Shown in pieces: positions 8,160 to 15,194 of a stretch of 49,179 nt of DNA; within the stretch, counting starts at the first letter, position 1; every line of letters starts with the position of its first letter. The stretch lies in the NCBI GenBank assembly GCA_903853805.1, contig CAINUN010000008.1, positions 1 through 49,179 on the forward strand. Direction: 5' to 3'. Source of the stretch: an uncultured Bacteroidota bacterium (GTDB lineage Bacteria; Bacteroidota; Bacteroidia; Chitinophagales; Chitinophagaceae). Both the position numbers and the translations under genes were made by a program. The notes below the pieces were generated by a model. That model ran no database searches. It was not told the origin of the DNA and saw nothing but the letters and a program-made list of their open reading frames with translations.

Positions 8160-8792
8160 CTACTTTTCTTTCAACAACTCCTTGATATCGCCAATCAGTT
8201 GTGTGACAGCTTTTATGTCTGTCCCTTCATATTGCCCACGAATTTGCCCTAATTTATCTACCAATACAAAACGGTCTGTGTGAATAAAGTCATCTTCGAT
8301 ATTCACCGTTGCAGTATCATCAACAGCCGTAACCAAATAGCTGTAACGAGCCATGTCGTAGAGTTCTTTCTTGTCACCTGTAAGAAAAAACCATTGATTG
8401 GCATCGGCATCAAATCGAAGGCTATAGGCTTTCATAGCTGCCACCGTATCTTTCATCGGGTCAACAGTGTGTGACAGAATGCGGATATCGTTATTGCCTT
8501 TAAAAGCCGCATAAACCTTGGTCATGTTTTCATTCATCTTCGGACAAATGCCTTTGCAAGTCGTAAAGAAATATTCCACCACAAAAATCTTTCCTTCTAC
8601 ATCTTTTTTAGTGATGGTTTTGCCATCTTGATTAATGAATGAAAAGTCGCGGGTCTTATGTCCTGGCTCGCCAAGAATAGCTAAAGTCTTAGGATGTTCG
8701 CGGCTTACGTTGTAGTAATAAGTCATAAACGCTGCGCCCAACAAAATGAAGAAGGTGATGAGGAAAATGGTTACTTTTTGACGTGTCTGCAT
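8160..8792 (-). CDS. SCO1/SenC family copper-binding thioredoxin-fold protein
   Basis: The 210-residue protein is anchored by an N-terminal transmembrane helix (about 8-27). The metal and redox motif is TTCKGICP, with Cys79 and Cys83, and the third copper ligand is His171 in DDFIHTDRF. SCO proteins deliver copper to the CuA site of cytochrome oxidase or act as envelope thiol reductases. No oxidase genes are nearby, so the client is unknown. It lies 27 bp downstream of leuS on the same strand and could be co-transcribed with it. Confidence 0.9.
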   Translation of the reverse strand: MQTRQKVTIFLITFFILLGAAFMTYYYNVSREHPKTLAILGEPGHKTRDFSFINQDGKTITKKDVEGKIFVVEYFFTTCKGICPKMNENMTKVYAAFKGNNDIRILSHTVDPMKDTVAAMKAYSLRFDADANQWFFLTGDKKELYDMARYSYLVTAVDDTATVNIEDDFIHTDRFVLVDKLGQIRGQYEGTDIKAVTQLIGDIKELLKEK

Positions 8793-8819
8793 AAACAGTT
8801 ATTAATAAAAATTATAGGG

Positions 8820-11795
8820 TTAAATCACTACGTTAATCATCTTGCCTTTTACGAAAATGATTTTCTTGGGTTGCTTGCCTTCCAGCCATTTTTGAATGGT
8901 TTCATGATTCAAAACGGTTTGTTCAATAAAGCTTTGCTCAGCATCAAGCGGGAACTCTAATTCTATTCTTGTTTTGCCATTCACCGCCACCGGATAAAGC
9001 TTAGAATTTTCCACTAAATATTGCTCGTTTGCATTGGCGAAAGTAGCATCCAATACAGAAGATAAGTTGCCGAATGCATGCCACAATTCTTCGGCAAGAT
9101 GCGGCGCAAATGGTGCAATGATGATGGCAAGGGGTTCTAAAATTTCGCGCTTATGGCAATTGAGCGTAGCCAATTCGTTCACGCAAATCATAAACTGACT
9201 TACGGAAGTATTCAGGGTAAAACGCTCAATATCTTCTTTGATTTTCTTGATGGTTTTGTGCAACACGCGCAATTCGGCATCGGTTGCTTTTTCATCGGTT
9301 GCAATAAATCCTTTTTGCTCATCGAAATACAACCGCCACAACTTCTTTAAGAAACGATGTACGCCTTCAATGCCTTTGGTATCCCAAGGTTTGCTGACAT
9401 CTATCGGACCCAAGAACATTTCATACATACGGAAGGTATCGGCGCCATATTGAGCTACAATATCATCGGGATTGACCACATTGTATTTGGACTTGGACAT
9501 TTTTTCATTTTCTACAGAAAGCTGAATGAATTCTCTTCCATCATCTGTCTTTTCCCAATTAATACCTAGGATGTTTTCATACTCTTTTCTTCTGATTTCA
9601 CTTTCATTAAGGTATGCCTCAAATTTGTCTTTGAATATTCTACCATTTGCTTCTACAAACTTACCTACATCCTTAATTCTTACTTTTCGAACATTATTCG
9701 TTTTAGAGAAACTTAAAGGCTTAATGTTTTCTTTGTTTAAAATGGATTTGTTAGTTGAAACTTCATCTGGAACATCTGTTGCATCAGAAGAGGTAATCAA
9801 TGGTCTAATCTCTGCTGTAATTACAACACCATTTTTATTTGAATCATCATCTTTATCTAATTCATGTCTGTATGAAACAGCATCAGCAGTAAATTCTTGA
9901 AGATGGAAATAAGAAAAGGCAGTAATCATCCCCTGATTAATCAATTTCTTAAAAGGTTCTTCAAAACCCAAATGCCCTAAATCAAACAACACTTTTGTCC
10001 AGAAACGGCTGTAGAGCAAATGTCCTACAGCATGTTCCGTTCCGCCGATATATACGTCCACTTGGTTCCAGTAATCCGTCACTTTTCGGTTGGCAAATTC
10101 AGCATCATTGTGCGGGTCCATGAAGCGCAAGAAATACCAACTACTGCCTGCATATCCGGGCATGGTATTGGTTTCACGTGTGCCCTTAGGTGTTTGCAAC
10201 CAATCTGTTTGTAAAGACAACGGTCCCTCCCCTGTGGCAGAAGGTTTAAAACTTTCCACCATCGGCAATTCAACAGGAAGTGTTTCCCCACCCTCTATTT
10301 CATCTAAGGCATAAGGAATATTGTTTTGGTAAACAATGGGGAATGGCTCGCCCCAATAACGCTGACGACTAAAACCTGCATCGCGGAGTTTGAAATTCAC
10401 TTTTGGTTTACCCAATCCATTTTCAGCTAGGGTATTGATAATAATTTCAGCCGCTTTCTTTATCTCAATTCCAGAAATAAAACCACTGTTTTCTATCGTT
10501 CCTTCTTTTGATTCATACGCCTCATCACCGGTATATTGTTCACCGAAAATATTGGTGATGGGGATGTTGAAATGTTTCGCAAATGCATGGTCGCGACAGT
10601 CGCCACTTGGCACTGCCATAATCGCCCCTGTACCATAACCCGCTAAAACATATTCCGAAATCCAAATCGGAATTTCATTTCCAGTCAAGGGATGCACAGC
10701 ATAAGCACCCGTGAAGCAACCACTTACTTGTTTCACCTCCGCCAATCTTTCGCGTTCGCTGCGGCTTTGCACATATTTTTTGTATTGAGCAATCGCATCT
10801 TGTTGTTCTTGTGTAGCAATCGCATCTACCCATTCATGTTCTGGTGCCAGCACCATAAAGTCCACCCCGAAAATAGTATCCGGTCTTGTGGTAAACACTT
10901 TGATTTGATGCACAGAATCTTTAATAGAAAAATCAATTTCCGCACCCATGCTTTTGCCAATCCAGTTGCGCTGCATTTCCTTCATGGCATCTGTCCATTC
11001 TAGGTTATCCAAACTTTGCAAGAGACGGTCGGCATATTCAGTAATGCGCAAAAACCATTGCCTCATTTTCTTCTTCTCCACAGGAAAACCGCCACGCTCC
11101 GAAACACCATTCACCACTTCATCATTGGCCAACACCGTACCGAGTTTTTCGCACCACCATACATTGGCATAATCCAAGTAAGCCAAGCGGTATTGCATCA
11201 ATGCATTGCGCTTTTCGGTTTCGGTATAGGCATTCCATTGCGCTGCATTAAAACTTAATTGTTCATCGCCGGGACAAGCATGATTGGCATTCCCTTCTTG
11301 TTCGAAAATAGCAATGAGTTCTTGAATGTTTTTTGCCTTGCCTTCTTTTCGGTCATACCAACTATGAAAGAGTTGCAAGAAGATCCACTGCGTCCAGCGA
11401 TAATATTTCGGGTCGCTCGTGCGCACTTCCCTTTCCCAATCGTAGCAAAAACCAATATTGTCTAATTGCTCGCGGTAACGGGCTATGTTTTTCTCAGTGG
11501 TGTTGATGGGATGTTGTCCGGTTTCAATTGCATATTGTTCAGCAGGCAAACCGAAGGCATCATAGCCCATTGGATGCAAAACATTGAACCCACACAATCT
11601 TTTATAACGCGCATAAATATCAGAAGCAATATAGCCCAGCGGATGACCCACATGCAAACCCGCGCCACTTGGATACGGAAACATATCGAGCACATAACAT
11701 TTTGGTTTTGTGCTGTCGTTGCTTACGCGGTAAACATTCGTATCCTTCCAAATCTGCTTCCACTTTTGCTCTATATCGTTGAATTTATATTCCAT
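8820..11795 (-). CDS. leuS: Leucyl-tRNA synthetase
   Basis: This class I enzyme charges tRNA-Leu. The 991 residues include the HIGH-type motif HVGH at 48-51 and the CP1 editing domain at about 230-430, with TTRPDTIFGVDFMVLAP and MAVPSGDCRDHAF. KMSKS lies at 765-769, with an anticodon-binding region after it. The family in Bacteroidota is usually a little shorter, about 930 residues by memory. The extra length lies before KMSKS, roughly residues 630-760, encoded by 9500-9900. That stretch is only about 31% GC, against 45-50% in many flanking parts of the gene. The reading frame is continuous. Confidence 0.96.
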   Translation of the reverse strand: MEYKFNDIEQKWKQIWKDTNVYRVSNDSTKPKCYVLDMFPYPSGAGLHVGHPLGYIASDIYARYKRLCGFNVLHPMGYDAFGLPAEQYAIETGQHPINTTEKNIARYREQLDNIGFCYDWEREVRTSDPKYYRWTQWIFLQLFHSWYDRKEGKAKNIQELIAIFEQEGNANHACPGDEQLSFNAAQWNAYTETEKRNALMQYRLAYLDYANVWWCEKLGTVLANDEVVNGVSERGGFPVEKKKMRQWFLRITEYADRLLQSLDNLEWTDAMKEMQRNWIGKSMGAEIDFSIKDSVHQIKVFTTRPDTIFGVDFMVLAPEHEWVDAIATQEQQDAIAQYKKYVQSRSERERLAEVKQVSGCFTGAYAVHPLTGNEIPIWISEYVLAGYGTGAIMAVPSGDCRDHAFAKHFNIPITNIFGEQYTGDEAYESKEGTIENSGFISGIEIKKAAEIIINTLAENGLGKPKVNFKLRDAGFSRQRYWGEPFPIVYQNNIPYALDEIEGGETLPVELPMVESFKPSATGEGPLSLQTDWLQTPKGTRETNTMPGYAGSSWYFLRFMDPHNDAEFANRKVTDYWNQVDVYIGGTEHAVGHLLYSRFWTKVLFDLGHLGFEEPFKKLINQGMITAFSYFHLQEFTADAVSYRHELDKDDDSNKNGVVITAEIRPLITSSDATDVPDEVSTNKSILNKENIKPLSFSKTNNVRKVRIKDVGKFVEANGRIFKDKFEAYLNESEIRRKEYENILGINWEKTDDGREFIQLSVENEKMSKSKYNVVNPDDIVAQYGADTFRMYEMFLGPIDVSKPWDTKGIEGVHRFLKKLWRLYFDEQKGFIATDEKATDAELRVLHKTIKKIKEDIERFTLNTSVSQFMICVNELATLNCHKREILEPLAIIIAPFAPHLAEELWHAFGNLSSVLDATFANANEQYLVENSKLYPVAVNGKTRIELEFPLDAEQSFIEQTVLNHETIQKWLEGKQPKKIIFVKGKMINVVI

Positions 11796-11812
11796 CTTAA
11801 TTTATTGGGCTG

Positions 11813-11820
11813 CAAAAATA
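11813..11820 (-). promoter_or_regulatory. -7 box for leuS
   Basis: On the minus strand this reads TATTTTTG, an exact TAnnTTTG match, 17 nt before the leuS ATG at 11795. The predicted leader is only about 10 nt. Confidence 0.5.
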
Positions 11821-11843
11821 CGAATTGAACTTGCCTAAAAAAT

Positions 11844-11876
11844 AAAACCATGCCTTTTGAACTTAGACATGGTTTT
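11844..11876 (-). terminator. Terminator of the minus-strand gene ending at 11898
   Basis: AAAACCATG (11844-11852) pairs with CATGGTTTT (11868-11876). On the minus strand the stem is followed by TTTTATTTTTT. It separates this gene from leuS transcription. Confidence 0.75.
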
Positions 11877-11897
11877 TATGCGGTTAGAAAAAAGGTT

Positions 11898-12398
11898 TTA
11901 TTGGTCTTTGCAGTTGTAAGATTTGAAGTAGTAATAGCTATTACGCTCGGGCGTATAATCAAATTGATATTCGCAAAGCAAGTTGCCATATTCCATGTTG
12001 TTGATGACTCCTTTCTTGCTGTCAAACTCACCATGCGTTGGCATCATCCAAACAAAGGCATTGAGGTCGCGCATCAACATTTGTTGTAGGTCAATGACCG
12101 TCAATTTTTGGTTTTTAGGGAACCATTTCACCATGTTTTTAGCACTATCGGCTTTCACAAACACCACTTTCACTTTCGAAAGACTATCTTGATAATCGGA
12201 AATAAAAGGAGCCATTTTCACCAACAGCACTTTGCCCGTTTTGGTTTTATAAACATCGGCAGGATGGTCTTTGATGTAAGTGCTCACAGCCATTTTATAA
12301 CAGTCAACGGTTTGCAGTTTTGGTCTTTCGGCGTGGTCTTGCGCCCATAAAACAATAGGCGAAACAAGGGCTAATAAAAACAAAGCAAGATTTCTCAT
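11898..12398 (-). CDS. Exported protein of unknown function
   Basis: From ATG 12398 the product is 166 residues with a clear signal peptide (MRNLALFLLALVSPIVLWAQ). The mature part contains KMAPFISDYQDSLSKVKVVF and WFPKNQKLTVIDLQQMLM. Near the C-terminus is NLLCEYQFDYTPERNSYYYF, followed by a Cys near the end. Two cysteines late in the protein could pair. I recognise no family. An in-frame ATG at 12419 would add seven polar residues before the signal peptide and is less likely. It stands alone between leuS and a 250-bp gap. Confidence 0.65.
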   Translation of the reverse strand: MRNLALFLLALVSPIVLWAQDHAERPKLQTVDCYKMAVSTYIKDHPADVYKTKTGKVLLVKMAPFISDYQDSLSKVKVVFVKADSAKNMVKWFPKNQKLTVIDLQQMLMRDLNAFVWMMPTHGEFDSKKGVINNMEYGNLLCEYQFDYTPERNSYYYFKSYNCKDQ

Positions 12399-12437
12399 GA
12401 GGTTGTATTTGAGTGGCAATTTAGATAATTTTTTTTA

Positions 12438-12461
12438 CCGCAAAGATGCAAAGACGCAAAG
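12438..12461. repeat. Three 8-bp tandem units (yGCAAAGr)
   Basis: The sequence reads cgcaaaga, tgcaaaga, cgcaaagg in tandem. A related reverse-oriented motif occurs near 47557-47580. It is probably a dispersed intergenic simple repeat. The rest of the 12399-12649 gap holds the dyads listed separately. Confidence 0.5.
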
Positions 12462-12548
12462 GGGTTGAGGAAAACACAAAGCACTCGAAGGAAGCACGAA
12501 GACCACAAAATTTTTTAGTTTTTTTCATAAAAAAAACACCCACTTTTC

Positions 12549-12616
12549 TGTTGACAACAATCAAACTCCAACATGAGTTTTCTCATGTCAAGAACCGCTG
12601 CTAGCATGCATCTTTG
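12549..12616 (+). promoter_or_regulatory. Candidate promoter with two dyads for the gene at 12650
   Basis: TGTTG-A-CAACA (12549-12559) is a perfect dyad. ACATGAG-TTTT-CTCATGT (12571-12588) is a perfect 7-bp hairpin. CATCTTTG at 12609-12616 is one base from TAnnTTTG. The dyads lie at and above the expected -33 position, so they could bind a repressor or activator. Confidence 0.4.
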
Positions 12617-12649
12617 CATTTTCAATAACGTCAAAAAAAATAAACAATT

Positions 12650-13138
12650 ATGCCGGCACTCGACAATTTATCAACGATTGCTTTCTCTCCAGCAGAATTA
12701 ACCACTCTTGACGGTTATGTTACTGGAATTCAAAACCTCTTTGCATCAAAGGGCGTTGAGGTTTTGACCAATCAAGAAATGAAAGACTATAGCAAAGTTG
12801 CGAACGAACGCTATGGATTTGTAAAAATGGTGACCGATGATGTGAAGAAAAATCCATCATTACTTTCACCTCGTGTTAAACAAGCCGATTGGGACATTGA
12901 TGTGGCTGCCGAAAGTGCGCTTTCAAGCCGTGTTACTCAAATCGAAAATCTTGCTAAACTTTCATTCAGCGCCTATGCGCCTGTGTTGTTTGATATGTGG
13001 ATTGCCACAAGCATTTGCTATCGTTATGTTCGCCTGCTTGCCCGCGAAGGCGACCCTTTGGCAAACACTTATTATAAAAAATGGAGTGCTCAGTATGAAA
13101 AAGTAGGTGGCAACGCACCCGGCACGCCAAATCCATAA
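12650..13138 (+). CDS. Conserved-looking cytoplasmic protein of unknown function
   Basis: This is a 162-residue protein without signal peptide or membrane helix. It is mostly predicted helical: TTLDGYVTGIQNLFASKG, then VAAESALSSRVTQIENLAKL, with a C-terminal segment containing WIATSICYRYVRLLAREGD. The tail ends in GGNAPGTPNP. Codon use and composition resemble the core genes, and it has its own terminator, so it is very probably real and well expressed. The N-terminal MPALDNLSTIAFSPAEL region does not match a family I know. It is a single-gene unit at the left edge of the accessory patch. Confidence 0.7.
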   Translation: MPALDNLSTIAFSPAELTTLDGYVTGIQNLFASKGVEVLTNQEMKDYSKVANERYGFVKMVTDDVKKNPSLLSPRVKQADWDIDVAAESALSSRVTQIENLAKLSFSAYAPVLFDMWIATSICYRYVRLLAREGDPLANTYYKKWSAQYEKVGGNAPGTPNP

Positions 13139-13149
13139 AAAAATTCTCC

Positions 13150-13201
13150 AAAAATGAGATAGCAACTATTTTGAATAGAAGAAAACAGCTATCTCATTTT
13201 T
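13150..13201. terminator. Terminator after the gene at 12650
   Basis: A perfect 14-bp stem, AAAAATGAGATAGC (13150-13163) with GCTATCTCATTTTT (13188-13201), has a 24-nt loop. Confidence 0.75.
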
Positions 13202-13225
13202 GCGCCTGACTTTTTAGCATGTGAT

Positions 13226-13462
13226 TTGAATGCTAAACGCTTCAATTCACAGCAATTAACGAACAAATTGACAGGTATCCGCATCAAATTGATGGAAACA
13301 CGCTTTAAATCGAAGCAGACATCCATCAATTTGATGCTGTTATCATTTAAATCGAAGCGTGTAAGATTCGATTTGGAGCTTATCAGATTTGGATTGAAGC
13401 GTGGAAGATGTGAAGTAGATGGAAATTGGTATTTTTGGGAGGTTGAAGGAAATAATTATTAA
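13226..13462 (+). CDS. Small repeat-built ORF of unknown status
   Basis: The open frame of 78 codons begins at a TTG and lacks an ATG start, so its expression is doubtful. The product is basic. From RFKSKQTSINLMLL it has three imperfect 14-residue units, each starting (R/S)F(K/G)(S/L)K(Q/R). The matching 42-bp period is visible in the DNA (cgaagc at 13311, 13353 and tgaagc at 13395). The C-terminal part CEVDGNWYFWEVEG is repeated in another frame at 13742-13811. It may be a young or decaying gene rather than a functional one. Confidence 0.3.
   Translation: MNAKRFNSQQLTNKLTGIRIKLMETRFKSKQTSINLMLLSFKSKRVRFDLELIRFGLKRGRCEVDGNWYFWEVEGNNY
13381..13450 (+). repeat. 70-bp direct repeat, copy 1
   Basis: This copy and the one at 13742-13811 align without gaps at close to 90% identity, 361 bp apart. 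Both encode a CEV(D/E)GNxYFWEVE sequence in the aligned frame. Confidence 0.75.
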
Positions 13463-13485
13463 TGAAATAATCAGGCAAGCGTCCC

Positions 13486-13758
13486 TTGCAGAAGACGTTT
13501 GCAAAACAGAAGTTTGGCAAAAGTAATTTAGAAAATTTCTTACATGAAACAGGTAGAAGAGGAATTGAAAATCTCACTAAAAGAGAAGCTGAATACCTAC
13601 AGACATTCTCTACGCTTGAACAAGCAAGAAAAAGAATTGCTAAAGTTGGAAAGGAAGAAAAGCATGGAATATCTGGAAAGCACTATACAATTACCGCAGA
13701 AAGCGCACTAATAAGCAAGGAAGATTTGGATTACACAAGCGTATCGGATTTGGATTGA
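13486..13758 (+). CDS. Small ORF, possibly a gene fragment
   Basis: This is a 90-codon frame from a TTG with no ATG start. The product is charged and looks coding-like, for example NLENFLHETGRRGIENLTK and EAEYLQTFSTLEQARKRIA. I recognise no family. It runs out of frame into the second direct-repeat copy, where another frame carries the conserved peptide. A frameshifted or fused remnant is therefore plausible. Confidence 0.3.
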   Translation: MQKTFAKQKFGKSNLENFLHETGRRGIENLTKREAEYLQTFSTLEQARKRIAKVGKEEKHGISGKHYTITAESALISKEDLDYTSVSDLD

Positions 13759-13847
13759 AAGAGGGAGGATGTGAAGTAGAGGGAAATGGGTATTTTTGGG
13801 AGGTTGAAAGGAAAGACGAAGATGCAATCTTCGCCAAACTGTTATGA
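13644..13847 (+). pseudogene. C-terminal remnant related to the ORF at 13226
   Basis: This frame is open from after a TAA at 13641 to the TGA at 13845-13847 but contains no ATG. Its product includes RFGLHKRIGFGLKEGG, CEVEGNGYFWEVERKDEDA and ends AKLL. The first part matches the C-terminus of the ORF at 13226. The stop overlaps the ATG of the DUF4238 gene as ATGA, the arrangement of a translationally coupled pair. So it may once have been the upstream partner of that gene. Confidence 0.4.
13742..13811 (+). repeat. 70-bp direct repeat, copy 2
   Basis: Partner of 13381-13450. It ends about 30 bp before the DUF4238 start. Confidence 0.75.
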
Positions 13848-14995
13848 CAAACTACGAAGAACTGAGTATTTTTGTTGGCGAAAAAAATATGAATAATCCT
13901 AAGAGACAACATTTTATCCCCAAATCGTATTTGAACAAATTTTCTGTAGCAAAAGGCGATAAATACTTCATAGAAGCAAAAAATAAGTCTGATTTACAAC
14001 CTAAAAGTAAGCTAATTAGCATAAAGGATATTTGTGTTGATAAAAACATATACACTTTACCAGATTTAATAGAAAGTGATGATAAATATGCATTAGAGAA
14101 ATTTTATGCAAAGGAAATTGATGGGGTTTATCCTGAAGTTTATGAACTATTAACAAATCCCAATATTAAGTTTATCTCATCAAAACAAAGAACTCAAATA
14201 GTAATGACAACAATGAGCCTTTTCTTTCGTACACCCAAATTTTTAAATTACAATGAAAAGAGACTTGATTCTATTATAAATTATGCAGTAAATAACTTTC
14301 AAAATAAAGAAGGCAGAGTTAAATATAAATTCAGAGATTACGACCTAGATTTTCAAATAATTGACATTGAGAAAGTAAAAAACAATTTGAAACTAGAAAA
14401 TAAAATTAAGTTTCTTCAAAACCATTTATCTGATTGGCAAAAATTTACAACATATAAACTAGAGGCTGGGCTTTCTGTTTTTAGAATTTATGATGATATA
14501 GAGTTGATTACTTCTGACAATCCTGTTATTATGCATAATTACAAAACCAGTATATTGTCAGATGTGTTTGACCCTGATAATATTATTTCAGTTCCATTGG
14601 ACAATAAATATTTTCTAACAATCTTTCCTAACTCTGAAAGCAGTATGAATGATAGAATTTTCCGTGGCGAAAGAGACAGGCTGTTCGCATTACAATCAAA
14701 TTATCAAGTAGAGTTAAATTCTGAAGAATGGATAATGGGAAAGCCAAATTCTGTACATAATCACATTAAGGATCAAAAAAAATTTAATGAGCCTCTTCCA
14801 GAAAATTTACAAGCAGTAGAAGACATGAAAGAGAGATCACAAGATTTACAAGAATTAAATAGAATTATTGAAGAATCTGGAGGTTTTAACGATAGTATAG
14901 CCGATAAAGTAAAAAATCTTCAACAAAAAAGGATTCATAAGAATGATCCAGAAATGATAAAAGTTATAGCACGACTAAAGGATTTAGGTTATTAA
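13844..14995 (+). CDS. DUF4238 domain protein
   Basis: The 383-residue product carries the DUF4238 hallmark KRQHFIPKSYLNKF near the N-terminus (about 19-32). Downstream is the conserved FRTPKF region and ELITSDNPVIMHN near residue 225, as in that family. Its biochemical activity is unknown to me. The start is uncertain: ATG 13844 overlaps the preceding stop as ATGA, while ATG 13889 (MNNPKRQHF) fits the domain boundary better. The gene is visibly more AT-rich than its neighbours and sits among broken ORFs and repeats, which suggests horizontal acquisition. The C-terminal 60 residues form a charged helical tail. Confidence 0.8.
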   Translation: MTNYEELSIFVGEKNMNNPKRQHFIPKSYLNKFSVAKGDKYFIEAKNKSDLQPKSKLISIKDICVDKNIYTLPDLIESDDKYALEKFYAKEIDGVYPEVYELLTNPNIKFISSKQRTQIVMTTMSLFFRTPKFLNYNEKRLDSIINYAVNNFQNKEGRVKYKFRDYDLDFQIIDIEKVKNNLKLENKIKFLQNHLSDWQKFTTYKLEAGLSVFRIYDDIELITSDNPVIMHNYKTSILSDVFDPDNIISVPLDNKYFLTIFPNSESSMNDRIFRGERDRLFALQSNYQVELNSEEWIMGKPNSVHNHIKDQKKFNEPLPENLQAVEDMKERSQDLQELNRIIEESGGFNDSIADKVKNLQQKRIHKNDPEMIKVIARLKDLGY

Positions 14996-15011
14996 AAAAA
15001 CTGAATCTCCA

Positions 15012-15070
15012 ACTGGCGAGAGTTAGCGTAGCGCTCTCGTGTCAAACCAAGCCGCCAGTCTTAGACTGGC
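15012..15070. repeat. Composite palindrome (REP-like intergenic element)
   Basis: Three nested pairings are visible: CGAGAG (15017-15022) with CTCTCG (15034-15039); GCCAGTC (15054-15060) with GACTGGC (15064-15070); and ACTGGCG (15012-15018) with CGCCAGT (15053-15059). The last competes with the second. The GC-rich composition contrasts with the surroundings. It resembles a mobile or dispersed palindromic element; no second copy is seen in this window. Confidence 0.6.
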
Positions 15071-15194
15071 AATCCACGATTTATTGAGCATGTAAAAACA
15101 GTATGGCGAAAGTCAATAAAAAAATCTTTCCCAATGCCGCGCACCTGCGGGGTTTTTCTATCCATTTTTCAAAGAAATCAAATAGCTTAGGCAC

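Noticed and set aside
8820-11795. Many plus-strand open frames opposite leuS, for example 9526-9900 and 10692-11003
   Set aside because: They are antisense shadows of the strongly conserved LeuS frame and have no recognisable domains.
13140-15100. Insertion sequence or integron in the accessory patch
   Set aside because: No transposase or integrase frame, no terminal inverted repeats and no target-site duplication could be recognised.
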